Shown piece by piece: positions 18,437 to 30,525 of a DNA stretch of 64,000 nucleotides (position 1 is its first letter; each line of letters opens with the position of its first letter). The translations under genes and the position numbers were made by a program. A model generated the notes under the pieces. It saw only the letters and a list, made by a program, of their open reading frames with translations, did no database searches and had not been told where the DNA came from. This DNA is from Hyphomicrobiales bacterium (lineage in GTDB: Bacteria > Pseudomonadota > Alphaproteobacteria > Rhizobiales > Beijerinckiaceae), in assembly GCA_900470095.1 (NCBI GenBank), contig UBZM01000063.1:1-64000 (forward strand), given 5' to 3'.

Positions 18437-19912
18437 TCACGTCACCTCGAACCAGGTCCAGAGACCGAGATCGAATCGCTCCAGCACAGTCGACGAAATG
18501 AGCCAGCGGCCGGGATTGTCGGCGATGAAGGCGATGTGAAGCCGCCGCCCTTCGGGGATCTGGACCGTATCGAGGAAATAGGGCTCCCAGCCGTCGTCGA
18601 GGGGATGCAGCAGGCGAAAACTATGGCCGTGGACATGGAACGGCTGCAGGAAGGCGGTGCGATTGTCGATTGCGATCACCACCGGGGCGCCGCGCCTGAC
18701 GCTGAAGAGGGGCCTGGCATCGGGCGTGCCGATAGCACCATTGATCGCCCAGGGCCGGGCGAGATCAAGGCCGGAGAGGTCCAGTTTGCTGTCGGCGGTG
18801 ACCTTGGCTCCGCCGGTCACGACGATTTCGCTGCGCCTGGCGTCTTGCAGCCGCACGGCGGGCGGCAGGGTCGGGTTCGGCTTGAGTGCGGCGATTTCGC
18901 CTGCCGCCGCCTGCTTTGCTCCCTCCGCGACGAAGCGCAGGAGAGGGACGCCCGAGCCGGTGAGCGCCGTGACCATTGCCGTGGCGCCGGCTTCATCCGG
19001 CATATCGAAGACGAGATCGTAGCGCGTGCCGGGAGCGAAGGGCAGCTGCGCGCGCACGGGTTCGAAATTATCGGTCGGCTGGCTGTCGACGGCCATGACG
19101 AACGGCTTGATGCCCTCGAAGCGCAGCCGCGTGATCCGGGCATTGCAGGCATTGGCGAGGCGCAGCCGAACGCGTGCGCCTGGAGGCAGCGCGATGCGCT
19201 GGGGCGGCGCCTTGCCATTGACGGTGATCCAGTTGCCGAGCCGGCCGGCCGCGGCTCCCTCCGGTCCCTTTGCGTCGAAGGGCTGAATCGACTGGTCGTC
19301 GCCCAGCAGCCAGTCAGCGAGGATCACCGGCAGGTCGAGATCGACGCGTGGCGGCTCAGTCTCCTCGACGATGAGCAGGCCGGCCAGGCCGCGTCCTGCT
19401 GGCTCGGACGAGACCCCGACGAGGAGAGGGCGATACAGGAAGAAGCCCGAATCGGGCGGCGTCAGCCGGTATTCGAAACTGGCTCCCGGCGCCATCGGCT
19501 GCTGGCTGAAGCCGCCGACCCCATCCATCTCGGACGATCCGCGCAGACCATGCCAATGCAGGCTCAGCGGTTTCGTCGTTCGGTTCTCCAGCCGGAGCCG
19601 CAGCGTCTGCCCCAGTTTGATCCGCAATACGGGCCCTGGCGTTTCGCCATCGACGGCCCAGACCTCGCTCTCCGGCGCCGGAGACGGCCGCAAGCGCGCC
19701 TTCGCCGGGCCGACAACGAGGTTCCGGCTCGGCAGCGCAGCCGAATCGGCGTTCTTCGTCAGAGACTTCACTGCGGGGGCGGTCGGCAAGGATTGTGCGC
19801 CGGCCTCGCCCAGAACTGCACTGGCGCCCAGCCCTGCCAGCAGCATGCGCCGTGTTGGCAGGGTCGGCTGGAGACTGTGAGAGATTGGACGGCGAGCGCT
19901 TCTGTCGGTCAT
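18437..19912 (-). CDS. Tat-exported multicopper-oxidase-fold protein lacking most copper ligands
   Basis: A 491-residue protein with three cupredoxin-like domains. A twin-arginine signal is visible (TRRMLLAGLGA at residues 20-30). The first histidine motif LHWHG (H119, H121) and the third PFHVHGHSF (H426, H428, H430) are kept. The second motif, normally YHSH, reads YRPL (160-163), and the C-terminal HCH with its downstream His reads ISS (472-474) followed by TVLER, so the type 1 cysteine and several histidines are missing. It may be a structural, FtsP/SufI-like protein instead of an oxidase. An in-frame ATG at 19924 would add four residues. Confidence 0.85.
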   Translation of the reverse strand: MTDRSARRPISHSLQPTLPTRRMLLAGLGASAVLGEAGAQSLPTAPAVKSLTKNADSAALPSRNLVVGPAKARLRPSPAPESEVWAVDGETPGPVLRIKLGQTLRLRLENRTTKPLSLHWHGLRGSSEMDGVGGFSQQPMAPGASFEYRLTPPDSGFFLYRPLLVGVSSEPAGRGLAGLLIVEETEPPRVDLDLPVILADWLLGDDQSIQPFDAKGPEGAAAGRLGNWITVNGKAPPQRIALPPGARVRLRLANACNARITRLRFEGIKPFVMAVDSQPTDNFEPVRAQLPFAPGTRYDLVFDMPDEAGATAMVTALTGSGVPLLRFVAEGAKQAAAGEIAALKPNPTLPPAVRLQDARRSEIVVTGGAKVTADSKLDLSGLDLARPWAINGAIGTPDARPLFSVRRGAPVVIAIDNRTAFLQPFHVHGHSFRLLHPLDDGWEPYFLDTVQIPEGRRLHIAFIADNPGRWLISSTVLERFDLGLWTWFEVT

Positions 19913-20088
19913 GGCAAGCGGCATAATCCGTGGCGCGCGATCTGGCGAGAGGCCGGGATGGCATGCCTGTTTCAGCGGTTTCGCAGAACCGTCGCATTTT
20001 TTTGCTGCATGCTGCGCCTGAAATGCGTATAGCACCGCGGCCCAACGATGGCGGCGCTGCGTTTGCTCGCGCGCAGCGCATCGGGTCG

Positions 20089-20173
20089 GCGGGCGTGGCG
20101 GAATTGGTAGACGCACTGGATTTAGGTTCCAGCGGCGAAAGTCGTGGGGGTTCGAGTCCCTCCGCCCGCACCA
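20089..20173 (+). tRNA. tRNA-Leu (anticodon UAG)
   Basis: An 85-base cloverleaf with acceptor stem GCGGGCG paired to CGCCCGC, discriminator A and encoded CCA. The anticodon loop TTTAGGT (20121-20127) places TAG at 20123-20125, flanked by the CTGGA/TCCAG stem. A long variable arm and the T-loop GTTCGAGTC are present, as expected for a class II leucine tRNA reading CUN codons. It lies between the minus-strand oxidase gene and tig, transcribed towards tig. Confidence 0.97.
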
Positions 20174-20193
20174 GACTTGGCCGGATTTCTCAA

Positions 20194-20235
20194 GCGCGGC
20201 GGCGGGCAACCCGACGGCGCGCGTTTGGATTTTTG
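20194..20235 (+). terminator. Imperfect terminator after tRNA-Leu
   Basis: A GC-rich imperfect hairpin around GGGCAACCC with two internal mismatches, followed by TTTGGATTTTT. It fits termination of the tRNA-Leu transcript before tig, but partial readthrough is possible. Confidence 0.4.
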
Positions 20236-20264
20236 AATTAACGAGCAGTTGGCGGAACGAAACA

Positions 20265-21716
20265 ATGAACGTGACCGAAACCCTGTCCCAGGGCCTCAAG
20301 CGCGAATTCCAGGTGGTGCTGAACGCTGCCGACCTCAAGACCAGGCTCGATGATGGCCTGCAGGGCCTGCAGGGCAAGGCGCGTATCAACGGTTTCCGCC
20401 CCGGCAAGGTACCGGTCGCGCATCTGCGCCGGCTCTACGGCCGCTCGGTCATGGCCGATGTGCTGCAGAACGCAGTCAACGAGGCCAACCAGAAAATCGT
20501 CGCGGATAACGGCCTGAAGCTCGCTTTCGAGCCGCAGATCCGTTTCCCCGAGAATAAGGACGAGATCGAGGCCGCGATGGAAGCCAAGGGCGACCTCGCC
20601 TTCACGGTCGCGCTCGAGGTCCTGCCGAAGATCGAGCTCGCCGACATCTCCGACGTTTCGCTGGTCAAGCCGGTTGCGGAAGTGCCGGAGAGCGAAGTCG
20701 ACGCTGCGCTCGAGCGCATGGCGTCGCAGAATCGCAGCTTCACCTCGAAGGGTGAAAAGGCCAAGGCCGAGAAGGGAGATCGCCTGATGATCTCCTTCGT
20801 CGGTACGCTCGAGGGCCAGCCCTTCGACGGCGGCACCGGCGAGGGCATCCCGCTCGATCTCGGCGCGGGGCAGTTCATTCCCGGCTTCGAAGACCAGCTC
20901 GAAGGTGCCAAGACCGGCGAGAAGCGCACCGTCAAGGTGACGTTCCCGGAGAACTATACCGCGACCCACCTTGCCGGTAAGCCGGCGGAGTTCGAGGTCA
21001 CCGTCGACGACGTGCAGGGGCCCGACGCCCTCAAGATCGACGACGAACTCGCCAAGGGCTTCGGCATGGAGTCGCTCGATGCGCTCAAGAGCGCCGTTCG
21101 CGAGCAGATCGGCCGTGATTTCGACGCCCAGTCGCGCCGCAAGATCAAGAAGAGCCTGCTCGACGCACTTGATGGCAAGTACACGTTCGAGCTGCCGCCG
21201 ACCTTGGTCGAGCAGGAATTCGCTGCCGTCTGGAGCCAGGTCGAGGCCGACATGAAGGACGCGAAGAAGACCTTCGCGGACGAGAATACCACCGAGGACG
21301 AGGCCCGCGCCGAGTACCGCCGGATCGCCGAGCGCCGGGTGCGCCTGGGCCTCGTGCTGGCCGAAATCGGCGAGCAGGCCAAGGTTCAGATCTCTGATGA
21401 CGAGGTCACCCAGGCCCTGGTCGAGCGCGTCCGTCAGTTCCCCGGGCAGGAAAAGCAGGTCTGGGAGTTCTACCAGAAGAACCCGCAGGCTCTCGCCGAG
21501 ATCCGCGCTCCGATCTTCGAGGAGAAGGTCGTCGACCATTTGCTCAGCCAGGTGAAGGTCGAGGACCAGACGGTCAGCCGCGAGGCGCTCTACGCCGATG
21601 AGGACGCCACTGAGGAGGCCGGTGAGGCCAAGCCGAAGAAGGCAGCCGCCAAGAAGGCCAAGAAGTCCGAGGCCAAGGCCGACGACGCTGCCAAGGCCGA
21701 CGACGCTTCGGCCTGA
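20265..21716 (+). CDS. tig: Trigger factor
   Basis: A 483-residue ribosome-associated chaperone with peptidyl-prolyl isomerase activity. The ribosome-docking signature [12 protein letters not shown] lies near residue 43, the FKBP-type domain around residues 150-250 ([20 protein letters not shown]), and a C-terminal chaperone domain follows. The last ~50 residues are a Lys/Ala/Asp-rich tail, longer than in E. coli and usual in this order. It is followed by a strong terminator and then clpP, the conserved tig-clpP-clpX-lon order. Confidence 0.98.
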   Translation: MNVTETLSQGLKREFQVVLNAADLKTRLDDGLQGLQGKARINGFRPGKVPVAHLRRLYGRSVMADVLQNAVNEANQKIVADNGLKLAFEPQIRFPENKDEIEAAMEAKGDLAFTVALEVLPKIELADISDVSLVKPVAEVPESEVDAALERMASQNRSFTSKGEKAKAEKGDRLMISFVGTLEGQPFDGGTGEGIPLDLGAGQFIPGFEDQLEGAKTGEKRTVKVTFPENYTATHLAGKPAEFEVTVDDVQGPDALKIDDELAKGFGMESLDALKSAVREQIGRDFDAQSRRKIKKSLLDALDGKYTFELPPTLVEQEFAAVWSQVEADMKDAKKTFADENTTEDEARAEYRRIAERRVRLGLVLAEIGEQAKVQISDDEVTQALVERVRQFPGQEKQVWEFYQKNPQALAEIRAPIFEEKVVDHLLSQVKVEDQTVSREALYADEDATEEAGEAKPKKAAAKKAKKSEAKADDAAKADDASA

Positions 21717-21744
21717 GACTTTCGGAAACCTTGATTCAAGATTG

Positions 21745-21783
21745 GCGCCGCCCGGCAATGGCCAGGGCGGCGCTTCCCTTTTC
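21745..21783 (+). terminator. Rho-independent terminator of tig
   Basis: GCGCCGCCC (21745-21753) and GGGCGGCGC (21765-21773) form a perfect 9-bp stem with an 11-base loop, followed by TTCCCTTTTC. It lies 29 bases after the tig stop and separates it from clpP. Confidence 0.85.
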
Positions 21784-21863
21784 AGCCACGATCCGCGTGC
21801 TTATGTGGATGGCATTCACGAAATCCGCTGATTCCCGGCGACCGCGACCCCAAGGATAGACCC

Positions 21864-22490
21864 ATGCTGCGCGATCCGATCGAGACCTACAACAATCTCG
21901 TCCCGATGGTGGTCGAGCAGTCGAGCCGCGGCGAGCGCGCCTTCGACATCTACTCGCGCCTGCTGCGGGAACGCATCATCTTCCTGACCGGCCCGGTCGA
22001 GGATTTCTCCGCCTCGCTGATCGTGGCGCAGCTGCTGTTTCTCGAGGCAGAGAATCCGAAGAAGGAAATTTCCTTCTACATCAACTCGCCGGGGGGCGTG
22101 GTCACGTCAGGCCTGTCGATCTATGATACGATGCAGTTCATCCGCTGCCCGGTCACGACATTGTGCGTCGGGCAGGCGGCCTCGATGGGCTCGCTGTTGC
22201 TGACCGCGGGTGCCAAGGATATGCGCTTCGCGCTGCCGAATGCGCGCATCATGGTGCATCAGCCCTCCGGCGGCTTTCAGGGCCAGGTCACCGATATCCT
22301 GATCCACGCGCGCGAGGTCGAGAACCTCAAGCGCCGGTTGAACGAGATCTATGTCAGGCATACCGGGCGCAACTACGACGAGGTCGAGGCTGCGCTGGAG
22401 CGCGACAACTTTATGACTGCCGAGGCGGCCCGCGATTTCGGTCTGATCGACAAGGTCATCGATCGGCGTCCGGAAGACGCCGCGGCCTGA
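21864..22490 (+). CDS. clpP: ATP-dependent Clp protease proteolytic subunit
   Basis: A 208-residue serine peptidase forming the ClpP tetradecamer that degrades substrates fed by ClpX or ClpA. The catalytic triad is S107 (VGQAASMGS), H132 (MVHQPSGG) and D181. AAGGAT lies 6 bases before the ATG. It precedes clpX by 339 bases, with a palindrome between. Length is standard, including the short N-terminal propeptide region. Confidence 0.98.
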   Translation: MLRDPIETYNNLVPMVVEQSSRGERAFDIYSRLLRERIIFLTGPVEDFSASLIVAQLLFLEAENPKKEISFYINSPGGVVTSGLSIYDTMQFIRCPVTTLCVGQAASMGSLLLTAGAKDMRFALPNARIMVHQPSGGFQGQVTDILIHAREVENLKRRLNEIYVRHTGRNYDEVEAALERDNFMTAEAARDFGLIDKVIDRRPEDAAA

Positions 22491-22829
22491 TCGGGCCGGA
22501 ATGGAGAACCGGGCAGGGGCCGAAGCACGCCTTGGGCGTTTCGGCTATCGTCTGGTGTCGGCTGCGACGAGCCGCCCCGCTATCTGTGGGTTGGCTTGCT
22601 CAGCCGGGCGTCCCATATTGATTTGGAAAGCGGCCCCATGCTTGCATGGGGACTCGGGTGAGCGGACAGGCACAGCTGGTGTCCGGTTTTGGGTCAGGTT
22701 TTCAGGTCAGATGTCTCGGCCTGGCGCGTTAACCTAATAATCGCGAACTGAGCGGCCTATTATGACGGAGAGACGACGCCCGCACCCGCTTCGGCTGGTG
22801 TGGACCGACTCCGGAAATGGAGATGAACG
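22491..22829. other. clpP-clpX intergenic region with an 18-bp palindrome
   Basis: No protein-coding frame here is convincing. The clearest structure is CCCCATGC (22634-22641), TT, GCATGGGG (22644-22651), a perfect dyad without a T tract. It may act as a hairpin, an attenuating structure or a protein site. The downstream part probably carries the clpX promoter; GGAGATGAACG lies just before the clpX ATG. Confidence 0.55.
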
Positions 22830-24098
<1,269 letters not shown>

Positions 24099-24124
24099 CA
24101 TCCGCTGAATCCTGTAATTTCGGG

Positions 24125-24150
24125 AACGCGCGCCGGTTGGCGCGCGTTTT
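24125..24150 (+). terminator. Rho-independent terminator of clpX
   Basis: AACGCGCGCC (24125-24134) and GGCGCGCGTT (24139-24148) form a perfect 10-bp stem with a GGTT loop, followed by TTTT. It lies 26 bases after the clpX stop, so lon is separately promoted. Confidence 0.9.
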
Positions 24151-24223
24151 GCGTTCGAGAGGCCGTTGCCTTGCCGGAATCGCTCCTTGCGGCAAAGCAA
24201 CGTTGGAAGACCTCTTCGGCTTG

Positions 24224-24252
24224 CTTGAAAGCCGGCACAGAAGCCTCCACTT
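24224..24252 (+). promoter_or_regulatory. Candidate heat-shock (RpoH) promoter of lon
   Basis: CTTGAAA at 24224-24230 is the sigma-32 -35 element. After a 13-base spacer comes CCTCCACTT (24244-24252), a partial match to the CCCCATNT -10 consensus. It lies ~140 bases before lon and after the clpX terminator. Heat-shock control of lon is known in proteobacteria; this assignment is by motif only. Confidence 0.5.
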
Positions 24253-24390
24253 TAGGTGCACCTGCGAGAGTCGCGCGCCTTCTAAGGGCGGGGCCCGCGG
24301 GGGCGGTCAGGCGAATGGTCGTCTAGCCGCTTACGTCCGATCGTTCCGCCCATCAGGGGGTTCGCCGGGCGCAACTGCAAAGGATAAGTC

Positions 24391-26820
<2,430 letters not shown>

Positions 26821-26849
26821 CGCATCCCGCACGACGCACGAGTGACGAG

Positions 26850-26879
26850 AAGGCCGGCAGCATCGCTGCCGGCCTTTTT
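26850..26879 (+). terminator. Rho-independent terminator of lon
   Basis: AAGGCCGGCAGC (26850-26861) and GCTGCCGGCCTT (26865-26876) form a perfect 12-bp stem with an ATC loop and a run of five T's (26875-26879). It lies 30 bases after the lon stop. Confidence 0.95.
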
Positions 26880-26992
26880 CGTTTCCGGATGGTTGGCGTG
26901 ATTGCGCTGTGTTCCGCTCGCTCGCAGCTTGCCGAAGAAGGCGCTTGAGCCGGTCCCTGGGTCATAGCTTACGCCGGGGTCGAGGAGCAGAG

Positions 26993-28081
26993 ATGAGCAA
27001 CCGATCCGACAGAAACATGTTGCTGGCCGCTCATGAATGCGCAGAGCGCATTGGTATGACGGCGCGTGCGCTGCGCCTCTACGAGAAGCGCGGCCTGATC
27101 AAGCCGCGCCGCACCGAGAAGGGCTGGCGGCTCTACGGCGCCGAGGAGATCGCCCGCCTGCATGAGGTCCTTGCGCTGAAGCAGCTCGGGCTCAGTCTGG
27201 CACGCATCACCGCGCTGCTGCAGGGCAAGGCGGTCGATCTCGATCGCATCCTGACGCTGCAGCAAGCCGCCCTGCGGGAGCAGCACAGCCGCACTGAGCG
27301 TGGGCTGTCCCTGGTCGGGGCGGCGCTGGCGAAGCTGTCGACCGGCGGCTCATTGTCGACCGACGAACTGATCAAGCTGGCGAAGGAGGCCACGATGAGT
27401 GAAACGCAGACCGACGAAGTCGCCTGGCGGCGCTATGAGCAAGCGCGGCCGCGCTCCGCTATCACGATCGATCCGGCCCTGCTCGACGACTATGTCGGGG
27501 ACTACCGGCTCACCTCCGGGCTGATCCTGTCGATCAGTCGAAAGGGCGATGCGCTTCTTCTGGAAACGTCGGGGCAGATGCCCGTGGAACTCTTTGCCGA
27601 GAGCGCCACGAAGTTCTTTCTGAAGTTTCCAGCAGCGCAGGTCAGCTTTGTTCCCGGTCCTGGCGGGCGCGCCGAGGCTCTGGTCCTCCATCAGGATGGT
27701 CACGAATCGATGGCCGAGCGCATCAGCGCGGACGAGGCCCGGAGGATCGCAGAGGCGCTGGGCCGCAGGGTCCAGTCCAACCTCCCGCATCCCGACAGCG
27801 AGACGACACTGCGCCGCGTCATCGAGGAGCATCAGGCAGGATATCGCTATGTCGAGAAGATGAGCCCGGAACTGGCTGTGGCCGTCGAGGAGCAGTTCTC
27901 CCTGGTGAGCGCTGCGTTGCTGGCCAAGGGGGCTCTGGAGGCGCTGCGCTTCAACGGCGTCGGACAGAGTGGGGTCGATGTCTATGAGGCGCGCTTCGCC
28001 GCGCCCGGCGTGCTGGAATGCGGAATCGGCTGGACTGACGACGGCGTGATTCACACCCTGTGGCTGCGACCAGTGCCATAG
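26993..28081 (+). CDS. MerR family regulator fused to DUF3471-like and C-terminal domain
   Basis: A 362-residue protein. Residues ~10-80 are a MerR winged helix (ERIGMTARALRLYEKRGLI), followed by a dimerisation helix to ~130. From ~150 it has a lipocalin-like DUF3471 segment (LLDDYVGDYRLTSGLILSIS, then ELFAESATKFFLKF), and from ~260 a tail similar to the C-terminal module of some class C beta-lactamase-like hydrolases. This suggests a small-molecule-sensing half. GAGCAGAG precedes the ATG at 26993. It stands alone between lon and tRNA-Asp. The ligand is unknown. Confidence 0.8.
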   Translation: MSNRSDRNMLLAAHECAERIGMTARALRLYEKRGLIKPRRTEKGWRLYGAEEIARLHEVLALKQLGLSLARITALLQGKAVDLDRILTLQQAALREQHSRTERGLSLVGAALAKLSTGGSLSTDELIKLAKEATMSETQTDEVAWRRYEQARPRSAITIDPALLDDYVGDYRLTSGLILSISRKGDALLLETSGQMPVELFAESATKFFLKFPAAQVSFVPGPGGRAEALVLHQDGHESMAERISADEARRIAEALGRRVQSNLPHPDSETTLRRVIEEHQAGYRYVEKMSPELAVAVEEQFSLVSAALLAKGALEALRFNGVGQSGVDVYEARFAAPGVLECGIGWTDDGVIHTLWLRPVP

Positions 28082-28324
28082 GCGCGAGAGCGTCTTCCGA
28101 TTCGAAGCGAGAATCGACGGCGCGTGCAGACGGCGAATCTGCAGCGCCTGCGGCGGTCACTTCGACGCATCAAACACGTCGTGATGGAGCGCTCGAAACC
28201 GTGCTTGGACCACACCGAAAACAATGAGAGGCGAAGGCGGGAGGAGCAGTCACCCCGGGCCCAACATCATCCAAAACCGCTTGTAACGGTGGATGCGAAT
28301 TTTCATCTATCTGCTTGAGATAAA

Positions 28325-28401
28325 TGGCGCGGGCGACGGGGCTCGAACCCGCGACCTCCGGCGTGACAGGCCGGCACTCTAACCAACTGAGCTACGCCCG
28401 C
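28325..28401 (-). tRNA. tRNA-Asp (anticodon GUC)
   Basis: A 77-base cloverleaf on the minus strand; the acceptor stem GCGGGCG pairs with CGCCCGC, discriminator G, encoded CCA (28325-28327). The anticodon loop CTGTCAC between CCGGC and GCCGG stems gives GTC. The discriminator G is the aspartate identity base. It lies in the conserved lon-tRNA-nuo neighbourhood together with tRNA-Val. Confidence 0.97.
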
Positions 28402-28930
28402 GCTGGGCGGCTAAGGCGTCTTGGCCTCAGCGAGGTTGGGATTAGGGTGCCGGGCCGGCGGTGTCAAGCGCGAGGTGCCGGCAAAATTCATCTTCCCCAA
28501 ATTCCAAACCGTCGGGTGCGCCGGCAGGCGCAAGCCGCCGACTTTTGCAGTGCAAAACGAGACACAAGTCGCCTCGAACTCGATTTCATCGGCACTTTCG
28601 GCTGCTCGCGTGAGCCGTCGCGCGTCGTGAAAGCTCGAGCCGGGCAGAGGCTCAGAACCCCGAAAATGGGCCGGGGCCCGGTCCAAAGACGGATTCGGCA
28701 GGCTCCTCAGCCGAAGCACCTCAGCCGAGTTATCAACAGGCCGGTTCGGCCGACAACTTTCGGACACGCTCGCAACGGCCACCCCCATTGGAGAGGGCGG
28801 CTTCATGGCATCGCGGAGCGGCGAGCCGGCTCCATTGCCGGCTTTTTGTTCGCACATGAATCCGCTTGCCGGCCGAAATCTGCTCATGCTTACCTGTGGT
28901 TAACCAACAGGCCCGGGCGGGGGCGAAACG
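28402..28930. other. Non-coding region between tRNA-Asp and a small ORF
   Basis: I see no convincing protein gene. The region holds several hairpin-forming stretches (for example GGCCGGTTCGGCC near 28740) and a good plus-strand terminator at 28824-28847 for which no upstream gene is visible. An imperfect palindrome around GGTTAACC lies at 28893-28911. Confidence 0.55.
28824..28847 (+). terminator. Orphan Rho-independent terminator
   Basis: AGCCGGC (28824-28830) and GCCGGCT (28837-28843) form a 7-bp stem with a 6-base loop and T's at 28843-28847. The T run exists on the plus strand only. No plus-strand gene lies between 28082 and this point, so it could end a small RNA. Confidence 0.6.
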
Positions 28931-29173
28931 ATGACGGACGCGACGCGCATTCGACAATTGCGAGCGGAACTCTGCCTCCGGCTTGAGGCGCATGGCGTCG
29001 CAGGCCCGCGGGCAGCGCAGATGATCGACCCGATCGGGATGGTAACCAGCTGGCCGCTGGGTGAGCCTGTGGAGCAGGCTGGCGACCATCCGGCGCTGCT
29101 CCGCTCAGAGGCTCGCGACGCTCACATACTGGGCTGTCTCGATGGCGCGATCCGTCAGATCTCCCGGCGATGA
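28931..29173 (+). CDS. Small hypothetical protein
   Basis: An 80-residue open frame with an ATG preceded by a purine-rich GGCGGGGGCGAAACG stretch. The product begins MTDATRIRQLRAELCLRLEA and is charged, with an N-terminal amphipathic helix; no family is recognised. It ends 3 bases before another small frame on the same strand, hinting at a two-gene unit. It could still be chance in GC-rich sequence. Confidence 0.4.
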   Translation: MTDATRIRQLRAELCLRLEAHGVAGPRAAQMIDPIGMVTSWPLGEPVEQAGDHPALLRSEARDAHILGCLDGAIRQISRR

Positions 29174-29176
29174 TCG

Positions 29177-29386
29177 GTGCGGGGCGACACGATCAGAAAG
29201 CTGCTCGAGCAGCTGAGCGAAACGACACGATCCAGGGGAGGCGCCAGCAGCTCTCATCTCCCCGGCCCTGAACTGGTCGGATTGTGCGGATGGCAGCGAG
29301 CGTGGCTGTTGATCCTCGTCTTGCTGCTGCTGCTGTGGGGCGCTCCCTGGATCATCGTGCACGTCACGAGAACGGCGTCCCTGTGA
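29177..29386 (+). CDS. Small hypothetical membrane protein
   Basis: A 69-residue frame starting with GTG, 3 bases after the preceding small frame. It has one strong hydrophobic segment near residues 42-62 (WLLILVLLLLLWGAPWIIV) and a basic N-terminal half, typical of a small single-pass membrane protein. No family is recognised. Translation from this GTG is not proven. Confidence 0.4.
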   Translation: MRGDTIRKLLEQLSETTRSRGGASSSHLPGPELVGLCGWQRAWLLILVLLLLLWGAPWIIVHVTRTASL

Positions 29387-29674
29387 ACGGCTCGGCGACC
29401 TCTGGGCGTTGTCCGCGCGCACAGGATAACGACACTTCACGGCCGGTGCCTTGCAAAAGAGTCAAAGGGCCGTCGCATGTACGGTGCAATCAACCACCCT
29501 GCCGATCGAGAATGCAGAACAGGGCTATGGACCGATAGACACCCGTTGCCGCGACAGCCTGAACGAATCCCTGGGGGCGGCAATCGCGGACAGAATGGGG
29601 CTAGATGAGCACACCGGCCCCGCGCTCTGCCGGAAGCAGGGCGGGAACTGGCCTGAATTCATGGTGCCGGGCGC

Positions 29675-29750
29675 TGGTGGGCGGTGACGGGCTCGAACCG
29701 CCGACCCTCTCGGTGTAAACGAGATGCTCTACCAACTGAGCTAACCGCCC
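29675..29750 (-). tRNA. tRNA-Val (anticodon UAC)
   Basis: A 76-base cloverleaf on the minus strand with acceptor GGGCGGT/ACCGCCC, discriminator A and encoded CCA (29675-29677). The anticodon loop TTTACAC between TCTCG and CGAGA gives TAC. It lies about 1.3 kb from tRNA-Asp on the same strand. Confidence 0.97.
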
Positions 29751-29831
29751 CTCCGAGTTGCGGTTTAAGGCTTCATCGCCGCGCCTTCAAGCCTTGAGAA
29801 CAGGGGAAGCCAGGATAAGGCCCCTCCAGTC

Positions 29832-30524
29832 TCACCAGGGCCGGCGTGGTCCCGTGTCGATGTGGATAAGTCCGTTCCAGTAGACCTTGTGGCCGCCGAC
29901 CTCCGGGAGTGAGCGGGCATAGTCGAGCACGACGCGCGGCCGCACGCCGGGTACGCGGAAATCCATGGCCTCACAGCGCTTATGATAGGAGCCGCGCCGG
30001 GCGCGCCAGGGCGGCCGCCAGGTCGAGGTCACCTTCACGGCTCCGTACTTGTCGGCAATCTTGCCGAGAATCGATTTGAGCAATTGCGGCAGGCAGGCGG
30101 TCGAGGTGCCGGGGTCAGTCGAGATGCCCGGCCGGTCCGGTTTTTCGTCCGGATCGAAGGCCGGCTCCGCTCCGGCCTTCTGGCCGGGTGTCAGCTTCGG
30201 CCATTCCGGGCCTTCATCTTCATCGGGTTCTGTCGCGGCAGGCGAATTCGGGGCCGGCGGAGAATCGGCCTGCTCGGCGACTGGCACGGGAGCAAGAACC
30301 GGGGCGGCCGGGGGAGGGACCACGATGGCAGGCATCGCCGCCTTTGCCGGCAGGTCCAGATCGAAGGGACGTCCGGGTGGGAGCGGCGCCAGCATCATCT
30401 GGCCGTCCTCTGCGCCGGCGTGAGATGCCGACAAGGCGAAGACGATCGCGAGCAGCGGCAACGGGAACCTGAGCGGCAGGGGCGATCCGGTATTTCCTGT
30501 AGGCAAGGGCTTAGGCAAAGGCAT
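29832..30524 (-). CDS. Exported M15-like (D-Ala-D-Ala peptidase fold) protein
   Basis: A 230-residue protein with an N-terminal hydrophobic signal segment (LPLLAIVFALSASHAGA), a Pro/Ala/Glu-rich middle and a C-terminal domain with RGSYHKRCEAMDFRV and LIHIDTG. These fit the H, D and H-x-D zinc-binding pattern of the DUF882/M15 peptidase fold acting on cell-wall peptides. The usual H-x-x-G spacing residue is a C here. The start ATG at 30524 begins the signal peptide; the longer frame overlaps the HdeA-like gene. It ends the pair with that gene, one base apart. Confidence 0.78.
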   Translation of the reverse strand: MPLPKPLPTGNTGSPLPLRFPLPLLAIVFALSASHAGAEDGQMMLAPLPPGRPFDLDLPAKAAMPAIVVPPPAAPVLAPVPVAEQADSPPAPNSPAATEPDEDEGPEWPKLTPGQKAGAEPAFDPDEKPDRPGISTDPGTSTACLPQLLKSILGKIADKYGAVKVTSTWRPPWRARRGSYHKRCEAMDFRVPGVRPRVVLDYARSLPEVGGHKVYWNGLIHIDTGPRRPW

Positions 30525-30525
30525 C

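Noticed and set aside
20089-20173. tRNA-Leu as an integration site
   Set aside because: No integrase, no direct repeat of the tRNA 3' end and no atypical segment lie beside it.
20238-21758. Minus-strand open frame opposite tig
   Set aside because: Shadow of trigger factor; no ribosome site and no recognisable domain.
28730-28903. Two near-matches to the DnaA box (TTATCAACA at 28730; TGTGGTTAA at 28895)
   Set aside because: Each has one mismatch and there is no cluster, AT-rich unwinding element or dnaA/dnaN gene nearby, so an origin is not supported.
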